60,000 nt of DNA from Owenia fusiformis. Lineage: Eukaryota; Annelida; Polychaeta; Sabellida; Oweniidae. Positions 20,301-30,664 of this stretch are shown piece after piece (the first letter of the stretch is position 1; each line of letters starts with the position of its first letter). The stretch is from NCBI GenBank assembly GCA_903813345.2, contig CAIIXF020000006.1:16188348-16248347 (forward strand). Reading direction: 5' to 3'. The notes beneath the pieces are model-generated. The model was not told the origin of the DNA and searched no databases. It was given only the letters and a program-made list of their open reading frames with translations. The position numbers and the translations under genes are program-made.

Positions 20301-22520
20301 ACACGAAAGATCCATTTGAGATCATTATCACCTTTTGAGCATTAAATGTGGAATCATCTGAAATTGTCATTGAGATATAGTGCGGCTAGCTGATTGGAAT
20401 TTAAAACAACTATTGGATCAGATTGCGCATGGTCCAAATTGGCCTTGTTATTCCCAATTAATTCCAAAGCCATAAAAGTAATGAATGCCCTTTAAAAAAG
20501 ATTAGAAGTCAATTAATGTAGTCCCTGCATATTTTTCTAAAATTACATTTACTCAATTTCATGAATGCATATTTAGTTATTGTAAATTAAGTTATTGTAG
20601 TCTGGTCTATTGTTTTAGGATCAGTACTCTATATTTATTGTATATACGTTTTTCTTTATTGTACATGCACCACTCCTAACAGATAAGCCTCAATGGAGAT
20701 TTGAGTTGTCGAGGGAGTCTTGAATTAACTCGAGTGTTTCTGCAATTCATATAATAAGACATTAGGATTGGGAAAAGAATTCGAGCTGCATTCTGAATAC
20801 TGATTTTCACAATAACTGAATTAGGTTGCAATAGACCAAGTGAATGACTATAAAAATCATGAGATACAAGAAAATTCCTGATTAAAACAACCCTTGGTCA
20901 AATATGGATGAAGTAGGTGAGATATTAATAGAAATTACTTAGACTAAAATTATAGCCTGACCTTGAGCCTTGGTTGACCAAGTATATTAAATTTGGTTTC
21001 AATGTCAAGTTGGACGTCATATGGGCCTACAGTGTATGTGATTTATATTTGAATATAATAAGGATTGTGAACGTCTTGTGAATATCAAGCCATCCAATCT
21101 TATATTTGCATCTTTATACCTCTAACCATCAGAAGGAATGAGGTCAGATTATTTTGTGAGTCTATATTCGTGGGAAGATAAACTTGACCATTTAATATTG
21201 AGTTTCTCATTTTGTGTCACAACTTTAAGAGAAATGAATAGGGAAGGAATACTTATCTGACCTTAAGTTTAATTAAATTGTATACCTTATGATTTCCCAT
21301 ATGCTTGCCTATGGTTATAAAACAACCAATAGAAGCACAAAAATTAATCAATAAAATTTAATGAACTGGGTAATTATCATGGAAATAGGCTTGGCTGCTT
21401 GGGTTGCATATTAAGGTAACAATGAAATGATACAAGTCTAAGCCCAGAGCTTGGTGATAAGGGGATGAGAAACACTGTGCTCTTCAGCTATCACAAGAGA
21501 TATAGTTCACAACTAGTTTTGACATAACACTGAACATCATTCTTCTTATTTTGACATCTAACAAGAAACTCTAAGGAGGAATCTGGCATACTAACTCATT
21601 AGATCATATTTTTGAACTTATGTTGCAAACAGGACTAAAAAAGTAATTATAGAATCAATAACGGAGATAATCAAGGTTTAATCGGTTAAATTTTACGTTA
21701 AATTCGATGTAGCACATTGAGAGGATACTCATCAAAAATTTGAATGAATATTACGAGAATGGATTACAAATAATGAGAAAATGGCTACAAATCGGCAGAT
21801 TATTCAGTTGATTGGTTCGAATGGTAGTAAGGTAATTGAGTTTTATGTTACTCAAGTGGTTTGCGGAGTTTGAAATTAATTAAAAAAACTCAATTCTAGG
21901 TTTCTGGGCATGTCATTCACGATTAGATATAATGTTTAGTGTAATTACAATTACAAGTAGATTTCCATAAATGTAATCAAAAGTATGCTTTGCAATTTAG
22001 AATTTGATATTGATAAGAAACAAATTCTTGGTTTGAGTATGTTTTTCATCTGTAGTGAATATTAGGTCGAATGTTATATTATTTTGCCATCAGGTGGAAA
22101 TATTAAAAACCATCAATTGGCTTTTTGAGGCAAATCATATCTATTTGTCAGTTGACTGGGGTAAGTTAGAGTAATCCAGATCTGATGAAAGATAGCCTGA
22201 ATAGGTTTGTTATGTAAGCTTTTTGGATAAACTTATAATTAAAAGAAAACAAAGGGCAACACAAACTAAACAGACATCTTACAATCCATAGACCAATATT
22301 GTATTATGGTAAGTATAACGAGATAAACTGTCCAATAATCAAATTATAACCAGCTCAAAACCTTCAAAATTAAACTTTTCAGATCAAAAGGCCCATTCAT
22401 ATTTTGCAGCATTAAAATACCTACCATTTGATTTTGCTCATTTAAAAGAGAGCTTCATCTGCACTCTTTGAGTTACAGATGATCCTTTGATCTAGCTTTA
22501 ACCAATCAACATACAGAGAA
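20301..22520. other. AT-rich DNA without recognised features
   Basis: I see no repeat family copy, tRNA-like sequence or convincing exon in these 2.2 kb. It is among the more unique stretches of the window. Confidence 0.45.
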
Positions 22521-22527
22521 TATAGGC

Positions 22528-22650
22528 TGTTACGCAGAATATGGCATATATTCATGGTTGCACAGTATTTGTGATACACGTGAATATGCCATACTCACTT
22601 GCGGCATATGGGATATTCCGCATGTGAGTATTCATTGCGTAATATGACAT
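22528..22650. repeat. Palindrome-rich foldback region
   Basis: The core is ACTCACTTGCGGCATAT paired with ATATTCCGCATGTGAGT (22593-22629), mismatched at two positions. The flanks (ACGCAGAATATGGCATAT / GCGTAATATGACATATAT) are also partly self-complementary. Probably a decayed foldback element. Confidence 0.5.
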
Positions 22651-22720
22651 ATATTTGTATCTCGTTAATCATGTAACATTGGCGTTCGAATTCCAGCTAC
22701 CTAATAGCATTTGTCAACTT

Positions 22721-22866
22721 TAATGCGTTGGTCACATTTGCTCCGATTTCCACTACGGCGCTTGGCCAATTGAGTACTTTGTTCAAAATTGAATACAATA
22801 TTGAACAAAACACTCAATCGGCCAGGCGCCAGCCGATGGATCTGAGGAAATGTGACCAATGCATTA
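22721..22866. mobile_element. Foldback MITE, GGTCACATTTGCTC family, copy 1
   Basis: TAATGCGTTGGTCACATTTG on the left pairs with AAATGTGACCAATGCATTA on the right. Inner arms (GGCGCTTGGCCAATTGAG / CTCAATCGGCCAGGCGCC) also pair. About 146 bp, no coding capacity. A shorter copy is at 23532-23640. Confidence 0.75.
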
Positions 22867-23074
22867 CCTGACATTCATTTCATAATGAAACGTGGTAAAG
22901 GCCATGCCAGCAATTTTTGGAGTCATTCAGATCTTACCTTAATACCAGCATCAAAACTGTATATTTATTTCTGTTTTTCAGAGCACAAGTGTGGTAGGTT
23001 CTGACACCCAGGGTAAAAGATCAGATTAAATCAAACATATTACATTGCAGAAGTTAACACAGAGACATTGGATC

Positions 23075-23240
23075 TTTAAAAATTGATTTAAAAGTGTAAG
23101 GGTGGTTCTGTCAGATTCTTGTAGCATATTAATAAGGTCCAAGAGTCCCTAATAAGCTGAATAAATGGATTTAGAAGTTTAAGGGTGTTCTCAGGCAGTC
23201 CTCTAGCATACTAAGAAGTAGCAGAGATGGCTAATGAGTG
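23075..23240 (+). repeat. Diverged tandem duplication of about 80 bp
   Basis: TGATTTAAAAGTGTAAGGGTG ... TAGCATATTAATAAG ... CTAATAAGCTGAA is repeated as TGGATTTAGAAGTTTAAGGG ... TAGCATACTAAGAAG ... CTAATGAGTGAAA. Confidence 0.5.
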
Positions 23241-23378
23241 AAACAAAATATGGCATTGAGAATTTCAATCCATTCTGAATCCCTTTGTGATATACATGGT
23301 TTCAACTGCTAAGACATGACCTGTTTACAATCTGGAATTAATCTTGGTTTACTCTGGAAAGAATCCAGCCTCAGCTCT

Positions 23379-23513
23379 ATGCATGGTTGAATGCATGGTT
23401 TAATGCATGATTGAATGCATGGTTGAATGCATGGTTGAATGCATGATTGAATACATGGTTAAATGGGCGATTGAATGAGTGATTGAATGCATGATTGAAT
23501 GCATGGTTGAATG
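23379..23513 (+). repeat. 12-bp minisatellite, about 11 units
   Basis: The unit is ATGCATGGTTGA with variants ATGCATGATTGA, ATACATGGTTAA and ATGAGTGATTGA. Confidence 0.85.
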
Positions 23514-23531
23514 AATTCATGATTACTTCCA

Positions 23532-23640
23532 TTGTGCCATGGTCACATTTGCTCTGAATTTTGGAACTGGCGCCCAGTCAATGAATATTTTGGCCTGTCA
23601 CCGATTTGAAGATTGGAGCAAATGTAACCACGGCATTACC
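23532..23640. mobile_element. Foldback MITE, GGTCACATTTGCTC family, copy 2
   Basis: TGTGCCATGGTCACATTTGC pairs with GGAGCAAATGTAACCACGGC near 23615-23634. The interior shares GGCGCCCAGTCAATGA-type sequence with copy 1. Confidence 0.7.
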
Positions 23641-24108
23641 TTTACACATTTTTTCTTCAATCAAAATTCTACACTTACTGTAGTGTTTGCGTGGAGTTAG
23701 TTCAAATTCTGTTTTGAAGTGTGAGAGTTGGATATTGTTCAAACTTAAATTATTCTGAGAATTAATCCCTTGGACTTTATATCAAGATTAAGGACTAATA
23801 TAAATATAACTATGGAAAATAAACTCATCCCGAGACCCAGAAAATAACCCATTAAGTTGGATTAGTATTCAAACTTGCTTTCTTATGCCACACTTCACAA
23901 TACTTACTCAATTCAATTGTCACAATGGTGTCATAATCATTTTGGCGAGTTATCTGAAAATGCTAAATTAGGTTTTGTGCAATGCATACTGATTTTATAG
24001 ATACTTAGAATGAATTAGTTAAGGTCTTTCAAGGTTAAGGCCATATATTGTTATATTATTGGTAATAATGGAGGGTTTTGATGTAACTTTTGATTATAAA
24101 GGCCATAT

Positions 24109-24356
24109 TCATTCCCACTTTAATTTTCTAAATTTTCTTATTATTGCTATGACATCATAGTTAAAATAGGCCTCATTGAATATGTATTCTGCCATATCCA
24201 GCTCCTGATCATCCAGTATTTGTATAATATTATCTGTTTGTGAAATATGGGGTCTATAGGGAATCTCCCCAACCTCGAAGTCACATTTTTCAAAGTTGAT
24301 AAACACTTTTTTAAACCACATTTCCATATGTAATTTTACATGTAGATTTCAAATAT
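24109..24356 (-). pseudogene. Repeat-embedded 72-codon frame, unknown family
   Basis: The minus-strand frame runs MEMWFKKVFINFEKCDFEVG, includes IQILDDQELDMAEYIF and ends with basic residues. It looks more protein-like than most frames here. Parts recur elsewhere: the ILDDQELDMAEY section is at 17721-17757 (37 bp identical DNA), and the KVFINFEK section with its upstream leader is at 47715-47850. Because the match is at DNA level, it shows a repeat family and not necessarily selection on a protein. The neighbouring peptide sequence differs between copies. I do not recognise a domain. Confidence 0.35.
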
Positions 24357-25181
24357 GGTATCACTTTGATTTAATAATCAAGATTATTTCTGATCACATC
24401 TATATTATGACGTCCTTTTTCTTTTGACACTGTGTTATTTGCATTAAACATAATTCATTTTTTATTTCCATATGTCATACCATACACTACCAGTCTTACA
24501 ATTATGAAAAATCAATGTTGAAGCAATAGATTAAATTGCATTAAAAATACAAATTAAATTGGATATAAGACATGTCCAAACAGTTGGAAAAAAGCAGTGA
24601 ATTTCACATTTGGGAAAATTATTTTGAATTTTTTCAACATTTTTAAAGGATCATTTTTAACAAGATAGGATAGGTCTGGAAAGTGAGAAGGACAGGGGGT
24701 GAGTATTGTTACTACAGGAAACATTTTGGCCCCCTATTTTAAAATGTACCATAGGCATATTTTCTGGGGCTTTCTTCTTCAAAAGTGAGGCATAAAAGGC
24801 CCATTGTTAGGCAAATACTTTACACAATTCCATGTACATTTCTCATAATATATCGCATATCATTGTAAATACCATGGCACCTAATACTCCCTCTTTTGGC
24901 TAATAGCCATTATAGCCTATAAATATGTTATATTGATTTCAATAAAAAATAGATAAAATAAAAAAAATTATGTACCCATAGTGGTGCAGAACTACCAATG
25001 TTAGCAACACACAGTGAATTCTGTAACTTCATATATAATATATTCCTCTTGGTCACTTTCCTATGATGATGGTTATGCTATTTGTTTTTCATTAATATTT
25101 CAATATTCAGACGTTAATTAATACAGTACTGAATTGATTGGGTTCTAGTTAGAACATATGAACTGCATTAGATGTCTAGTC

Positions 25182-25975
25182 ACACATCCTAGTTTTCTGC
25201 ATGAGAAAAATGCAAATTCTGCGCAGAAATTCTGCATGAAAAAGCCAAATTCTGCACCAAATTCTGCATGAAATCTAAAATTCTGCGCCAAATTCTGCAC
25301 GGGGAAAAGTGAAATTTTGTGGTAGTATGTGCAAAAAGTGAAATTCTTTCTCCACGAAATAAAATAAAATTCTTGAAAGCCACTCATGCTGCTTTATTCA
25401 GCGATAATGGACAACTACAGTGAAAACCAGATCCAATGTTAGATCTAGTCTAGATCGACAAAACTTCGATCGACAAAACTTACCAAATGCTCACTTGTGA
25501 ACTATCACGAAATTCTAGATCAATATGCAGGGAATTCAGATGTCATTTATTTATATATGACGAAGTAAAACGCAAGAAGAAGCATGATTTATTGCGTTAG
25601 AACACAATAGAATACAATTATATTAGACATACTACTGCAAAACAATTACGAGGGACAGTCATTACATGGTTTCAAATTTCGTGATTATGTTAGACGCAGT
25701 CTTACCTCTAAGTGCAAAGGCGGAAGTTCGAGAATATTTAAAACAGATTTCAGATTTCCTCTTGAAAATCTGACAAAACACAAGTATCTGACAACAAACG
25801 AGCGGAGTATTTGGGTGTTTAGGTGAGTGACAAATATGAGATGAGATGGTTGACTGGAAAAATCATGTTTTCCGCGAAATTCCGCGCCAAAACAAAAATT
25901 CTGCAAAAAAAATGAAAATGCAAATTTCTGCGGTTTTTCTGCGGCGACGCAGAATCACGGAATACTAGGATGAGT
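25182..25975. mobile_element. hAT-like non-autonomous element with 8-bp target duplication
   Basis: Ends are ACACATCCTAGTTTTCTG and, inverted, ACTCATCCTAGTATTCCG. Flanks GTCTAGTC (25174-25181) and GTCTAGTT (25976-25983) agree at 7 of 8 positions, the duplication length expected for hAT insertion. Subterminal DNA on both sides is filled with AAATTCTGC / TTCTGCG words, a clustered pattern that suits subterminal transposase-binding motifs. A CGATCGACAAAACTT repeat lies near 25453. No transposase frame survives; minus-strand frames at 25145-25387 and 25685-25906 come from the subterminal repeats. Confidence 0.75.
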
Positions 25976-25983
25976 GTCTAGTT

Positions 25984-26610
25984 CATGGCCATATCAGTTA
26001 AGACCATATTATTAACATTTTCCACATATCATATTTTATTCAATATTAATCGTTGCTTATTCAAGGGTTAATATTGACAGACTTGGTAAGTACAATGCAT
26101 TTTGAATTTTTGAAACTCTGTAGCTTATAAAAATGGGATCATGAAATAACTGCCATGGACAAAAATGAATAAACATTAAAATTTGTATGTGGTAGAAAAT
26201 GTTAAAATCTCTGTATTTCCGTTTATCTCTGTATTTTATTTAATCAGGCACCATAAAGAATGATAAGAGACAAAGGTATCTCGAATAAGGCTTAATTTGG
26301 AAAAGTTCCTCTGTATCTCCGATTCTATCTTTAACGCCGTATTCACTGAAATAGAATGAAATATCTGCTGCACATTTAACTAAAATGTAATATGAATGAT
26401 TCAATCTGGATTAAAAAACATTTCTTATCCAATTTATGGGAGTCACAGTGACCCAGGTAGAAGCCATTAACTACTGAATACAAAACCTGTATATATAAAT
26501 ACATAATGAATTGGAATTAATTGGAATTAAACTGAAGACTTGCATCAAATTTACTACTATCCCCTCACTTACCCTGTGTTAATTGTCTACCACTCTTTCC
26601 TCTGACTATG
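25984..26610. other. AT-rich DNA, nothing recognised
   Basis: No gene or repeat family identified. Confidence 0.45.
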
Positions 26611-26620
26611 ATAAATCACA

Positions 26621-26804
26621 TTAGAGTTTAGTGCTCAACTAGTCATAAAGCATAGAAAAGCTGTATATATAATCTTACTTTTTTAATTTAAATATATATC
26701 AAAGTTACCACTTTAGAGTTTAGTGCTCAACCAGTCATAAAGCATAGAAAAGCCTTGTTTATAATCTTACTTTTTTTAAAAATATATATCAAAGTTACTG
26801 TGGC
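26621..26804 (+). repeat. Tandem duplication, 92-bp unit
   Basis: TTAGAGTTTAGTGCTCAAC starts at 26621 and again at 26713. Both units continue through GTCATAAAGCATAGAAAAGC to ATATATATCAAAGTTAC. Confidence 0.85.
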
Positions 26805-27662
26805 TGAGCAATAGCAGGCTCTAATTGACTCGGAAGAATCAGATATTTATTGCTAATTTAAAGAGGTCATGTGAAGTCTTTGTTTTACCTCTAGCAGGGT
26901 TGTTAAATTTGGGGAAAACCATTTAAAAAAGGGTAAAACAGTGAACATTGAGAAACATATTATACAATGTTCTGGAACACTGTAAAGATTACCAAAATGA
27001 AAATCCATACAATTTTAAAATGACACTGAGCTGTTTCTTCATGGGTTTGAAATCTCTTAATTTGCTGTATTTTTAGAGAAATTTTTCTTCGGAGTCGAGG
27101 AAAATGTTAGGGAATTATTAAGTGCAAATGTTGTAGCAACTTTTATAATTTATTGTACGATTTTTCTCGAGGTTTTGTTATCTGAGCATAGCACCTATAA
27201 ACAATTGATTTATTTGTGGCAAGAGTTCAAAATCACTTTTAGTAATTATTGAACATTACTAAAAATCCTAATTTGGCCATAAATATATATTTTCACAATA
27301 ACAGTGTGGGTGTTAAGTTGTCTCTGACATTTGTTAGGTAGTTTCTTACTAGCTCTGAATTTTAAACTTCAAGTTGTGTCTTAAAGCAGTGGATGGTAAT
27401 TGCGAAGGGCAACATTTGGAAAATAATTTTCAAACAAACACTAGAATTTGGTTCTGGTTTTGATTCAGTTTTTGAAATAGAAATTATATTAAAGTACCTA
27501 AAAAATTGATTCAAACAATTTCAACTCAATGTGAATAAAAAATATAAGTGTAAATTTTGAAAGGTTTGCAAGCAGGTCACATTGACTTTATGCTCCACAT
27601 GAGAAGTATAAATAAAATAAGGAAGATATAAAATATTCATACTATTACTACTGACAATAAAG

Positions 27663-27908
27663 CTTGTACGGAAACAACTCCCATTTGTCATTCTCAACTA
27701 AAGACACCATAAAACCAGAAGAAAAAGAACTAACTCTGCTGGCTCCTCGCAAAATTGATGATTTTTCTCCCCCAAAAAAAGAATTTCTTCACAAATTCCC
27801 GGCATGTATTCAGACCCATATAGAAAAAGTAATTTCATCTGGGCATGTAATACCAATCCATTTTAGAGCATCTTATATTCAACTATATGTATTTCAGAGA
27901 TTTTACAG
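27663..27908 (+). other. Best exon-like stretch in the window, function unknown
   Basis: An open frame (TTG at 27664 onward, no ATG) has balanced composition with Lys, Pro and Glu (KPEEKELTLLAPRKIDDF, then PPKKEFLHKFPACIQTHIEK). It ends at TTTTACAG followed by GTAAAAG, a good splice donor. A possible acceptor is ACAATAAAG just before 27663, though its pyrimidine tract is poor. If real it is an internal exon of about 246 bp in phases 1 and 2. I do not recognise the protein, and no partner exon was found. Confidence 0.3.
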
Positions 27909-27911
27909 GTA

Positions 27912-28630
27912 AAAGACAAAAATTAACACTTTCAAAAAGGGGTTCTAGAATTTGAAAGCCCCTCCAGTGACCAGGAATAAGACTCCAGGTCCAATACTTA
28001 AAGTGTTTCTTTAATTTTCAAGATTACTTAAAAGGGAAGAAAAACTGTTGTAAAACTTTCAAATGAGGCAAAGTAAAAAACAATGTCCATGATTAATTAT
28101 TCAAGACTTTGGCTTTTGGTGGATAGAATGATCTGTCTCTTGGGACAACTTATTATTTTTTCACACAATTGGGACTCCCAAAATATTTTATGACCTAAAT
28201 TAATCAGTTCTAGTCATAGAAAGCTTAGAAACTGCAACCATTACAAATGAATGACTACAAATGAATAAGTACAAATGAAATGAATTGTAAATACATATAA
28301 GATAAATAATAAATGATTTATTGATATTTATTAAGAAATATGAGGTTATCTTGACAATTTATGCAAATCAACAAACTCATAATTAATTTTATGTATAAAA
28401 AGGACTAGATATGATTTAATATTTTACTTTGACATTTCTTTTCAGTAAAACCAAAGTGTTGAAGTAAAACTTGTAAAGACACATGATCAAAGGAGATGTA
28501 AACTTAAAGATTACATATCTCCCTTATAAATATTTAATTTTTCTCGAAAACAAAATCCATTTCAAAAAACATTATGCATGGATATTTCGCCAGTATAATT
28601 TTTCTGGATAGTAGATCAAAGAATCATTTT
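27912..28630. other. AT-rich DNA, nothing recognised
   Basis: ATGAATGACTACAAATGAAT-type words repeat loosely at 28245-28290. Nothing else seen. Confidence 0.45.
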
Positions 28631-28633
28631 TTG

Positions 28634-28723
28634 TGTCACCACCATGAGCTTGACATTCTGCAGTCGCCAGTCGGTATTCAATGACTAACAAATGGCAAGT
28701 GGTGACATTTTGCATGTTGATAG
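28634..28723 (+). mobile_element. Stem-loop-headed element, copy c, interrupted at its end
   Basis: TGTCACCACCATGAGCTTGACA, CTAACAAATGGCAAGTGG and GACATTTTGCATGTTGATA match the family, but the expected AATGCCTTG end is absent. The DNA switches to GTACAATAACGTCATTTC at 28723, the end motif of another family, so a later insertion probably cut it. Confidence 0.6.
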
Positions 28724-28757
28724 TACAATAACGTCATTTCGAAGGGCAATATTATAA
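28724..28757. repeat. AATAACGTCATTTCGAAGGG end motif
   Basis: This motif also ends elements at 17668-17795 (inverted) and 45012-45165 (both arms). Here it begins the hairpin cluster; no matching right end is seen near 29405. Confidence 0.55.
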
Positions 28758-28895
28758 GTTATTGAATGATTTGAAGTGCAATACAGGATATATTCTGCTC
28801 GAGAAATTTCGTATTGGAATGAGACGAAGTCGAGTGCCAATACAGAATATCGAGACAGAATATATCCTGTATTGCACTTCAAATCATTCAATAAC
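28758..28895. repeat. Hairpin 1: perfect 40-bp stem
   Basis: 28758-28797 is the exact reverse complement of 28856-28895 (core TTGAAGTGCAATACAGGATA). The 58-nt loop contains a second weak pairing (GTATTGGAATGAGAC / GAGTGCCAATAC). The stem sequence is shared with the inner part of hairpin 3. Confidence 0.9.
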
Positions 28896-28914
28896 GTTTT
28901 TATCGTGTGATCCT

Positions 28915-29013
28915 CTGTATTGCTACTGAGATTGTTCCCTCCGTACCAATATTTTCTGTATTGCGACGGAGACGATCAATTGGGACAATCTCAGTAGCAA
29001 TACAGATTGGTAC
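28915..29013. repeat. Hairpin 2: CTGTATTGCTACTGAG stem
   Basis: 28915-28935 pairs with 28985-29005 over 21 bp, and GTACCAAT (28943-28950) pairs with ATTGGTAC (29006-29013) as an alternative helix. Its whole neighbourhood (about 28897-29063) is duplicated at about 29236-29401. Confidence 0.8.
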
Positions 29014-29030
29014 AGCACAAGAACTGACCA

Positions 29031-29215
29031 ATCAGAAGGCTTCATTTTACAGATCATACGATGATATAAGTTATTGAATGATTTGAAGTGCAATACAGGA
29101 TATATTCTGCTCCAGAAATTCCGTATTGGAACGAGACAGAATATATCCTGTATTGCACTTCAAATCATTCAATAACTTATATCATCGTATGATCTGTAAA
29201 ATGAAGCCTTCTGAT
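29031..29215. repeat. Hairpin 3: perfect 79-bp stem, 27-nt loop
   Basis: 29031-29109 and 29137-29215 are exact reverse complements with no mismatch that I can find. The outer part begins ATCAGAAGGCTTCATTTTAC and the inner part carries the same TTGAAGTGCAATACAGGATA core as hairpin 1. Perfect identity of the arms implies very recent formation or ongoing gene conversion. If transcribed it would give a long double-stranded RNA. Confidence 0.93.
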
Positions 29216-29235
29216 TTTATCGTGATTTTATCTGA

Positions 29236-29405
29236 TTTTATCGTGTGATCCTCTGTATTGCTACTGAGATTGTCCCCTCCGTACCAATATTTTCTGTATT
29301 GCGACGGAGATGATCAACGGGAACAATCTCAGTAGCAATACAGATTGGTACGGCACAAGAACTGACCAATCAGAGGGCTTCATTTTACAGATCATATGAT
29401 AATAG
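29236..29405. repeat. Hairpin 4: duplicate of the hairpin 2 region
   Basis: 29253-29273 pairs with 29323-29343. The block TTTTATCGTGTGATCCTCTG ... GAACTGACCAATCAGAGGGC ... CAGATCATATGAT repeats 28897-29063 in the same orientation with only scattered substitutions. Confidence 0.85.
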
Positions 29406-29506
29406 TATTTATGCATTTTTTTGATATGTATTAGAAATGCAAATTAAACAGAAGACACAAGCCTACTTTAAAAAACAGAGGGCGGCTCATTACTATAAGC
29501 CAATTA

Positions 29507-30072
29507 CAGGGTGGTCAAAAAAAAAGGAAACCCTGCATTTTCCTCATATCTTTGTCATTTTAAGAAATTACTCCCTGATATTTCACACATTCGTAAATCA
29601 TTCAATTTCCTACCACCCTACCATATTTCATGACCATCAGACTGATAGTCACAATTTTACAGCACTTTGAACAACATGCTTCAGGTTTGGCCATCATCGC
29701 ACTAGAGGCAAATTTGCACAGCTGTCAATGATCCAAATGCTTTCCTCAGCAGGTACGGCCTGAATGATACAGATGATCTCACTTTTGAGGTCTGCAAGTG
29801 TCCTGGGGTCATTATTATACACTCTATCTCTGCCATATCCCCATAGGTAGAGACATTTTGGACGACATGTGCAGGTTGGTCTTCAGCGCAATAGTGGCCA
29901 CCGGGAATGTTCTTTAAAGTGCTGTAACACGGTGACTATCAATCAGATGGTCATGAAATATGGTAGGCTGGTAGGAAATTGAGTGATGTACAAATGTGCA
30001 AAGTCATTTCTTAGAATAATAAAGATATTAGGTAAAATGGTATAAGGGTTTCCAGTTTTTTTGACCACCCTG
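29507..30072 (-). mobile_element. Degraded mariner-like transposon with long inverted repeats
   Basis: Both ends are CAGGGTGGTCAAAAAAA and TA lies outside each (29505-29506 and 30073-30074). The inverted similarity extends about 190 bp inward on each side (29507-29700 and 29885-30072), including TTTCCTACCANCCTACC and TATTTCATGACCATC. The centre keeps a transposase C-terminus on the minus strand. Much of the transposase is missing, so it cannot move on its own. Confidence 0.88.
29694..29876 (-). pseudogene. Mariner-type transposase, C-terminal remnant
   Basis: Minus-strand reading gives YLWGYGRDRVYNNDPRTLAD, then LKSEI and IIQAVPAEE, ending at a stop at 29694-29696. This is the pattern of the conserved end of mariner/IS630 transposases (FLWGYLKDRVY ... 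P.TL..LK..I), which follows the last catalytic aspartate. Upstream, the region that should carry that aspartate reads RPKCLY, so the catalytic residue is not preserved in this frame. The N-terminal DNA-binding part and the first catalytic residues are absent. Confidence 0.8.
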
Positions 30073-30615
30073 TAGGTCAACCTGAAGTCAGATTTTAATT
30101 CTGCAGATAAAAAAGTTTTGTGAATTTGAGATAATTTTTTAAGCAGAAGTCCTTAATAAATGACATTGCACGGATATAGAATTGAAGGGCTCTAAGGAAA
30201 TACTGAAAGGTAGCAATAACTTAATTATTCTTAATAATTATTCTTAAAAACATTGAATGGTATACAGATCAGGGGATATGAATTGAAAACAACAAATTCA
30301 GCAAGCTTGGAATTTTCCCATTGACCTAGATAAAGATGTTACTTTATTGTCACCAACTTAGTCACATGTCATATTTTCCCATATGGTTGTGTCGAAAGAA
30401 TAATGAATGAATGAATTGTTTTGGAAATAAGACCAAAAGTCACGATTCAAATGTTGGAGTGAACAAAATGGTGGCTGTTTGAATTCAAATTTTGTAATCA
30501 CGACATGCCCATATATGGCAAAAATATCGATGTTGTACTCCTTGTCTAAATGTGAACACCTTTTCTCAATCCCAAGTTTTTATCACACCATTGGTGGGAT
30601 ATAGTCGTCATACTG

Positions 30616-30664
30616 GTCGTGATCGTGGTCGTGATCGTGATCGTGGTCGTGATCGTGATCGTCC
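30616..30664 (+). repeat. GTCGTGATCGTG hexamer microsatellite
   Basis: About eight units of GTCGTG/ATCGTG. The minus strand reads HDHDHD. It sits at the edge of the 145-bp satellite. Confidence 0.9.

Noticed and set aside
30583-30664. His-Asp repeat protein on the minus strand
   Set aside because: Produced by a hexamer microsatellite and not extended by gene-like sequence.
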